From Muribaculaceae bacterium (lineage in GTDB: Bacteria > Bacteroidota > Bacteroidia > Bacteroidales > Muribaculaceae), in NCBI GenBank assembly GCA_017545095.1, contig JAFYCU010000144.1, positions 1-9,613 on the forward strand: DNA of 9,613 nt, in the 5' to 3' direction. Under the pieces are notes generated by a model that was not told where the DNA came from, ran no database searches, and saw nothing but the letters and a program-made list of their open reading frames with translations. The stretch's first letter is position 1; each line of letters starts with the position of its first letter. Position numbers and translations under genes: made by a program. Below, piece after piece: positions 6,601 through 9,613 of the stretch.

Positions 6601-9316
6601 CGACGATGACGTGCTGATTGGTCACACCACGGCCTTGGCCAACGGCTCCTGGGCCACCACCTGCGAGCTGGCCAACGCCTACAACCTCTCGCAGCACCTG
6701 ATCCACGCCGTGGCCACCACCAAGCAGGGACTCCAGCTCAACACCGAGCAAATGACCTGCACCTACGACCGCGACGCCATCCTGGTAAGCAAGGTGACGA
6801 TGGTGAACACAGCGCATCCATCTGGCTCTTTAGAACTCTGCCAATACACAACTGTGTTTGACTATCTCGACCCCAAGCAGTCACTTCCCGCCTATTGGTA
6901 TTGGCCATCTTATCCCGATTTCACCTTCACCATCGACTTTACCGACAACGATACCACTAAGATTAAAGGCGTTGTACTCTATGTGAAAACGAGCGATGGT
7001 AATTGGTCGAGGCTGAACACGACATTCGATAATAATCAGTCATGCTGGATAGCCAACGAGAAATTCCACTCTAATGCTCTTCCAGTAAACGTTGGAGTAG
7101 ATTTCTACCAAGAGGCTGATTCCATAAAAATCGCTGCCGAGATTGACGCGTTTTTCAGTGCCTGCGAACGAGATACGCTCTACAGCAACGACGAGATTTT
7201 AGCTTTCTCGTTTCTGCATCCAAATAGATCATTGTCGCTGCATTACATTGACTACCACACCACCATTAGCAAGAAGCAGGAACTGTTTGATAAAATCACT
7301 ATGATGAACTTCATGGCAACTGAACTTGACGATACAGATAAACGCTTTTACTTTTGCGATGCCAAAGGTTCCTCTTTAAGAGTGACAGAAAAGTCCGACA
7401 GTATTTTTGCATTAGCTGCTTTCGAGTACGAAAATTCAATGGACCTGAAAGCATTTGTAAATCTACTTTCAGGTATAGAGTTATCCACACCTGCACGGCT
7501 TGCACAACAAAAAGTCTTGCATCGGGCAAGCAAAACAAAGACAGAAAGTAGATTCCCTGAATTACAGCGAGTTATCAATGATGCCATAAATAATGCCAAA
7601 GAACTCATTTCTTGTACTGATAGGAATGATGTGGACAATAATGGACGAGCAATAATAGACATTCTTAAAGATTGTATTAAAGACTTAGACGAGTTAAGAA
7701 ATAGATTATTGCTAGTAAATAATAAAGATGAGCTTAAAGCTATTATAGATGAGCTTAACAAAAACATCAGAACAATTAACGACTGCCATAACAATATTTC
7801 CATAATTAAAAATAAAAAAAAGTTTGACAAAATCCCATTTTTAGAAGAATATTCTGGCAGTGATACAGAATTCACCAACGACCCCTCCGGCTATGTGTAC
7901 GAGGGCGTGCCGAGCAACCGGCTCGAGGGCGTGAAAGCCACATGCTTCTACAAGGAGACGGTGGAGGACATGTACGGCGACCCGCATGAGAACATCGTGC
8001 TGTGGGACGCCACCGAGTATGGTCAGCAGAACCCGCTGTTCACCGACGCGATGGGTATGTACCGCTGGGATGTGCCCGTGGGCCTGTGGCAGGTGAAATT
8101 CGAGAAAGCCGGCTATGAGACCGCCTACAGCGAATGGCTGCCCGTGCCCCCGCCGCAACTCGAGGTGAACGTGGCCATGCGACAGATGACGCAGCCCACC
8201 GTGCTCCAGGCACACGCCTACCAGAACGCCGTGGAGGTGGAGTTCGACAAATACATGATGGCCGAGGAGCTTACCACCGGCAACATCATCGTCACCCAGA
8301 ACGGCATCGCCGTGGAGGGCACCATCGCGCTGCTGAACGCCGAGACAGAAGGCGACGGCCGCTACGCCTCGCGGGTGCGCTTCAACGCCGCCAAGCCCTT
8401 CGAGGCCGAGCAGGTCACACTCACCGTGAGCAGCCGCGTGAAAAGCTACGCCGGCCTGCGCATGGACGGCGACTTCCAGCAGACCTTCGACGTGGAGCTT
8501 GAGGTGAGCACCATCGAGGCCGACTCAATCACCCTGGTGCCCTATGGCGGCCAACGCACACTCACCGTGAGCGTGCTGCCCGCAGCCGCCTCGGCCGGCA
8601 AGACCCTCAACGTGCGCTCCTCGTCGCCCGCCATTGCCACCGTGGATGGCGAGAGCCACACCATCGATGCCCACGGACAGGTCACCATGACCGTGACCGG
8701 CGAGCTGCCCGGCGCAGCCACCCTGCTCTACAGCCTCGACGGCTACGACCTCACTGCCGTCACCACCGTGAGCGTGGTGAGCGAGGACCAGCTCGTCTGC
8801 GCCGCTCCCACCGCCTCGGTGGCCTCGGGAAGCACCGTGGAGAAAGGCACGACGGTGGAACTCAGCTGCTCCACCCCCAATGCCACCATCTACTACACAA
8901 TCGACGGCACATGCCCATGTGAGGACTCGGAGTCGCGACTCACCTACGACGGCACACCCATTGTCATCGACCACTCGCTCACCATCAAGGCGATGGCCGT
9001 GGCACCGGGGCTGCTCGAAAGCGATGTCGTGGAACTGACCTACAAACTCAACGGCAACGCCGTGACCGACCTGGCCATCGACAGCGACGTGAAGGTGTTC
9101 CCCGTGCCCATGCGCGACGAGCTGCACGTGACTGCCAACGGCCGCACCCTACGCGCCGTGGAGGTGTATGCCACCAACGGCACCTTGGCCACGGCATGGC
9201 GGCAGGGCGACACTCAAGCTATGCTCAACGTGAGCAGCCTGCCCACAGGCATCTACGTGGTGGCCGTGGTCACCAACGGCGGCACCTGCACACGCAAGGT
9301 GGTGAAGGTGGACTAA
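3611..9316 (+). CDS. Giant multidomain T9SS-exported surface protein (Ig-like, InlB-B-like, LRR, CHB_HEX-like domains)
   Basis: A 1901-residue exported protein, likely an adhesin or surface scaffold. Its signal peptide cleaves near SWA-QS (residue 21). Domain order by eye: two InlB-B-like repeats (about 40-112 and 126-198) ending in linkers FSPGSPADP and YNPASPDNP; a short LRR_5-like region (254-366) sharing LND.DF and YVP..A..Y..ANGWK with gene 1; a carboxypeptidase-regulatory-like domain (about 545-617); beta-rich modules to about 1055, including an Ig-like one near 973-1037; a low-G+C part (about 1059-1420) ending in a helical, probably coiled-coil stretch (1314-1410); a DPSGYVYE...WDVP.G.W.VKFEK.GYE module (1424-1505); a Big_5-like domain (1522-1627); another Ig-like domain (1631-1725); a CHB_HEX_C-like domain with IYYTIDGT (1727-1816); and a T9SS type A sorting domain (1817-1901; VFPVPMRDELHV, LPTGIYVV, KVVK). 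ATG at 3611 shares one base with the previous TGA, implying translational coupling. GTG at 3608 is a possible but less likely start. No enzymatic residues are recognised. Confidence 0.93.
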   Translation: MKTRLLLAALMAWLLWLPSWAQSGFNPDNPGDPGTPKLQYTLTLSVTPAQTGSINYSTGRYTAGEKFTLSAYANSDYRFVAWVSGTDTVSRSRDLSYTMPSHDAALTAVFAFSPGSPADPVLQPFKRQLTLVVEPAGAGSFNMSSGQYEVGSNHTLQAYANTDYKFGSWRMGDSIVGSGSKLDFVMTEQPLTITGHFDYNPASPDNPHKNHWNPLTGEVIVTDFTTGQLSSAVSAAIGGSNRSDVLSITVAGKLNDNDFGIANNYTSCALLDLSRTTGVTAVPSYAFDYTNLESVYLPATIERIGARAFEGCSRLASVTVYALTPPMLDSNVFRNVPEGLVAYVPAGAIALYQEANGWKDLILLPIQRDIRNLTVKLPEGSAAADYALMQLELTNAKSGQRLHYVMGDKTAYTFNNIIIGTTWNVAVRNDRGDVFGQIDNVEVNDEDVTVTFSSLAKPHDVTLKVLAGKGADVSAQVETMWLDAEGYHLATGNILNGMPAGETVHCHIALPQQLAMTCNTPPVFTHTVTDGDNAIVCRLDTIAALTITGRVTDAHTGTPIGGAVVSASQTYGGKYGRTVNATTEANGTFTIAARRVPTSVNVAATDYVSRTLTCDTTAATATVALGDLALEAISGATINLAFTYTPCHAADEEPEVQDWYADYGNVDYTLRDTTAGRDITRFSVQYPEIVLLEDVADGHVLRLTATSRKGAFAPVTTTATLSEQTATATFHIVEPGQLAATFGSNANTAVVGTLYDAEGKLVSTASYNNLATLTFSNLPDGRYTLVTMGKSTLFNTVYDLAQLPATGLKAGVDYACDTATVSAGIISAVNIAQVPTLDESKLYYTGDGTSFTSNKSSIVVGNYLTLTGRIDFKPAYATRVSDVLLTVSLPEACAFVENSVMVGNSTATYTLHNGQLTIPLGSRYTDRVRFCVLPTAGGDYAPSAMVQFTLDDSTVSQPIGAAAYTAQDLSISVPSTVAKTSIPVSGTAQGMSQIDIFDDDVLIGHTTALANGSWATTCELANAYNLSQHLIHAVATTKQGLQLNTEQMTCTYDRDAILVSKVTMVNTAHPSGSLELCQYTTVFDYLDPKQSLPAYWYWPSYPDFTFTIDFTDNDTTKIKGVVLYVKTSDGNWSRLNTTFDNNQSCWIANEKFHSNALPVNVGVDFYQEADSIKIAAEIDAFFSACERDTLYSNDEILAFSFLHPNRSLSLHYIDYHTTISKKQELFDKITMMNFMATELDDTDKRFYFCDAKGSSLRVTEKSDSIFALAAFEYENSMDLKAFVNLLSGIELSTPARLAQQKVLHRASKTKTESRFPELQRVINDAINNAKELISCTDRNDVDNNGRAIIDILKDCIKDLDELRNRLLLVNNKDELKAIIDELNKNIRTINDCHNNISIIKNKKKFDKIPFLEEYSGSDTEFTNDPSGYVYEGVPSNRLEGVKATCFYKETVEDMYGDPHENIVLWDATEYGQQNPLFTDAMGMYRWDVPVGLWQVKFEKAGYETAYSEWLPVPPPQLEVNVAMRQMTQPTVLQAHAYQNAVEVEFDKYMMAEELTTGNIIVTQNGIAVEGTIALLNAETEGDGRYASRVRFNAAKPFEAEQVTLTVSSRVKSYAGLRMDGDFQQTFDVELEVSTIEADSITLVPYGGQRTLTVSVLPAAASAGKTLNVRSSSPAIATVDGESHTIDAHGQVTMTVTGELPGAATLLYSLDGYDLTAVTTVSVVSEDQLVCAAPTASVASGSTVEKGTTVELSCSTPNATIYYTIDGTCPCEDSESRLTYDGTPIVIDHSLTIKAMAVAPGLLESDVVELTYKLNGNAVTDLAIDSDVKVFPVPMRDELHVTANGRTLRAVEVYATNGTLATAWRQGDTQAMLNVSSLPTGIYVVAVVTNGGTCTRKVVKVD
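6786..7870 (+). other. Low-G+C segment inside the second gene
   Basis: Within the otherwise about 65% G+C reading frame, composition falls to roughly 40-45% in sampled lines between 6790 and 7270. It then falls to 86 of 300 bases (about 29%) at 7561-7860, and returns to about 65% just after 7870. The frame stays open throughout. The encoded part (residues about 1059-1420) begins with an aromatic-rich beta segment (YWYWPSYPDFTFTIDF) and ends in a Lys/Asn/Asp-rich amphipathic helical run. Codon use changes with it (AAT, AAA, ATA, TTA rather than AAC, AAG, ATC, CTG). This suggests an acquired or exchanged domain, or a module under different constraint. Confidence 0.8.
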
Positions 9317-9337
9317 CCCCACATCACCGCCCCCTCC

Positions 9338-9381
9338 AAGCGGTCGCCTTCACAAAACGCGTGAGGGCGACCGCTTTTCTT
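9338..9381 (+). terminator. Strong rho-independent terminator of the operon
   Basis: Bases 9338-9353 pair with 9361-9376 to give a 16-bp stem (one T-G pair at 9349 with 9365) and a 7-base loop, with the T-run TTTTCTT at 9375-9381. It begins 21 bases after the stop codon of the second gene, so it should end the two-gene transcript. Confidence 0.9.
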
Positions 9382-9388
9382 AAGATGC

Positions 9389-9417
9389 AAAAAGTAGAGC
9401 CGCACCCCGGTGCGGCT
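9389..9417 (-). terminator. Hairpin, possible terminator for a convergent minus-strand gene
   Basis: AGCCGCAC (9398-9405) pairs with 9410-9417 around a 4-base loop. Read on the minus strand the stem is followed by CTAC and then five T residues (complement of 9389-9393). On the plus strand no T-run follows. A gene entering from beyond the right edge on the minus strand would be needed to make sense of it, and none is visible here. Confidence 0.35.
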
Positions 9418-9467
9418 GATGGCCGAGGCATTAAGACGCGAGATACAAGCTCGCGGCCTCCCCTAAC

Positions 9468-9530
9468 CCCTCCCGAAGGAGGGAGATTGGTTCTGCCACA
9501 ACGGCAAGTCCCCCTTTAGGGGGATTTAGG
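9468..9530. repeat. C-rich/G-rich short palindromes
   Basis: CCCTCC (9468-9473) pairs with GGAGGG (9478-9483) around CGAA. TCCCCC (9509-9514) pairs with GGGGGA (9519-9524) around TTTA and is followed by TTTAGGGGG. The second motif is a familiar intergenic palindrome of Bacteroidales genomes. No reading frame is supported here. Confidence 0.6.
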
Positions 9531-9539
9531 GGGCCACGA

Positions 9540-9581
9540 ACTCATCACTCATCGCTCATGACTCGTCACTACTCACTCCTC
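9540..9581. repeat. Degenerate ACTCATC heptamer tandem repeat
   Basis: Six consecutive 7-base units can be read: ACTCATC, ACTCATC, GCTCATG, ACTCGTC, ACTACTC and ACTCCTC. The period matches the other heptamer tracts in the window although the unit differs. No function is evident. Confidence 0.6.
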
Positions 9582-9583
9582 TC

Positions 9584-9613
9584 TAAAAAAATTGTGCATT
9601 GTGCATTGTGCAT
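9584..9613. repeat. A7 tract followed by ATTGTGC heptamer tandem repeat
   Basis: Seven A residues (9584-9590) are followed by three perfect ATTGTGC units (9591-9611) and AT, running off the window edge, so the copy number is a minimum. It mirrors the A7 plus CCATTNT tract at 208-237 on the other side of the operon. Confidence 0.85.

Noticed and set aside
4751..6817. 688-codon minus-strand frame opposite gene 2
   Set aside because: A G+C-rich antisense shadow: Gly/His/Val-rich low-complexity protein, with the sense strand carrying clear domains.
7326..7356. Internal promoter-like TTG, 20 bases, TACTTTTG; also TATTTTTG at 7402-7409
   Set aside because: Both lie in the A+T-rich coding segment where chance matches are expected, and no gene start follows.

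Overview
The window looks like chromosomal DNA from a member of the Bacteroidota, most likely order Bacteroidales and Prevotella-like. Four things point there. Two upstream sites match the phylum's unusual promoter pattern (TTTG or TTG, 19 bases, TAnnTTTG). The first gene has an A-rich, Shine-Dalgarno-poor translation start. Both large proteins end in what looks like a type A sorting domain of the type IX secretion system (T9SS). The intergenic DNA carries A7-plus-heptamer tandem repeats and TCCCCC/GGGGGA palindromes of a kind often seen in this order. No search was run, so the assignment rests on pattern recognition.

Layout: bases 1-650 hold no convincing protein gene but are rich in structure. 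They contain a promoter-like site (26-56), a perfect 18-bp inverted repeat (93-148), a heptamer repeat (208-237), a hairpin (277-318) overlapping a second and better promoter (309-339), and then about 200 bases that fold into a long, branch-poor, G-U-containing rod (383-559). That rod is a candidate small RNA or structured leader.

Two very large genes follow in one transcription unit, overlapping by one base (TGATG). The first (651-3611) is a BspA-type leucine-rich-repeat surface protein. The second (3611-9316) is a 1901-residue multidomain protein with two InlB-B-like repeats, a short LRR region, a carboxypeptidase-regulatory-like domain, several Ig-like domains, a chitobiase-C-terminal-like domain and a C-terminal sorting signal. 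No catalytic domain is recognisable in either. They are best read as co-expressed, T9SS-exported adhesins or surface-scaffold proteins. Their LRR-like parts share motifs, which suggests common ancestry of modules.

The coding DNA is a compositional mosaic. Most of gene 2 and the 3' half of gene 1 are about 57-72% G+C in sampled lines. The LRR half of gene 1 is about 43-55%. A sharply bounded segment inside gene 2 (about 6786-7870) falls to about 29% and encodes a helical, Asn/Lys-rich region. This is the strongest unexplained signal in the coding part.

After gene 2 there is a strong intrinsic terminator (9338-9381), a hairpin that could terminate a convergent minus-strand gene (9389-9417), and repetitive intergenic DNA to the window edge. 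I found no CRISPR array, tRNA, rRNA or transposase gene.
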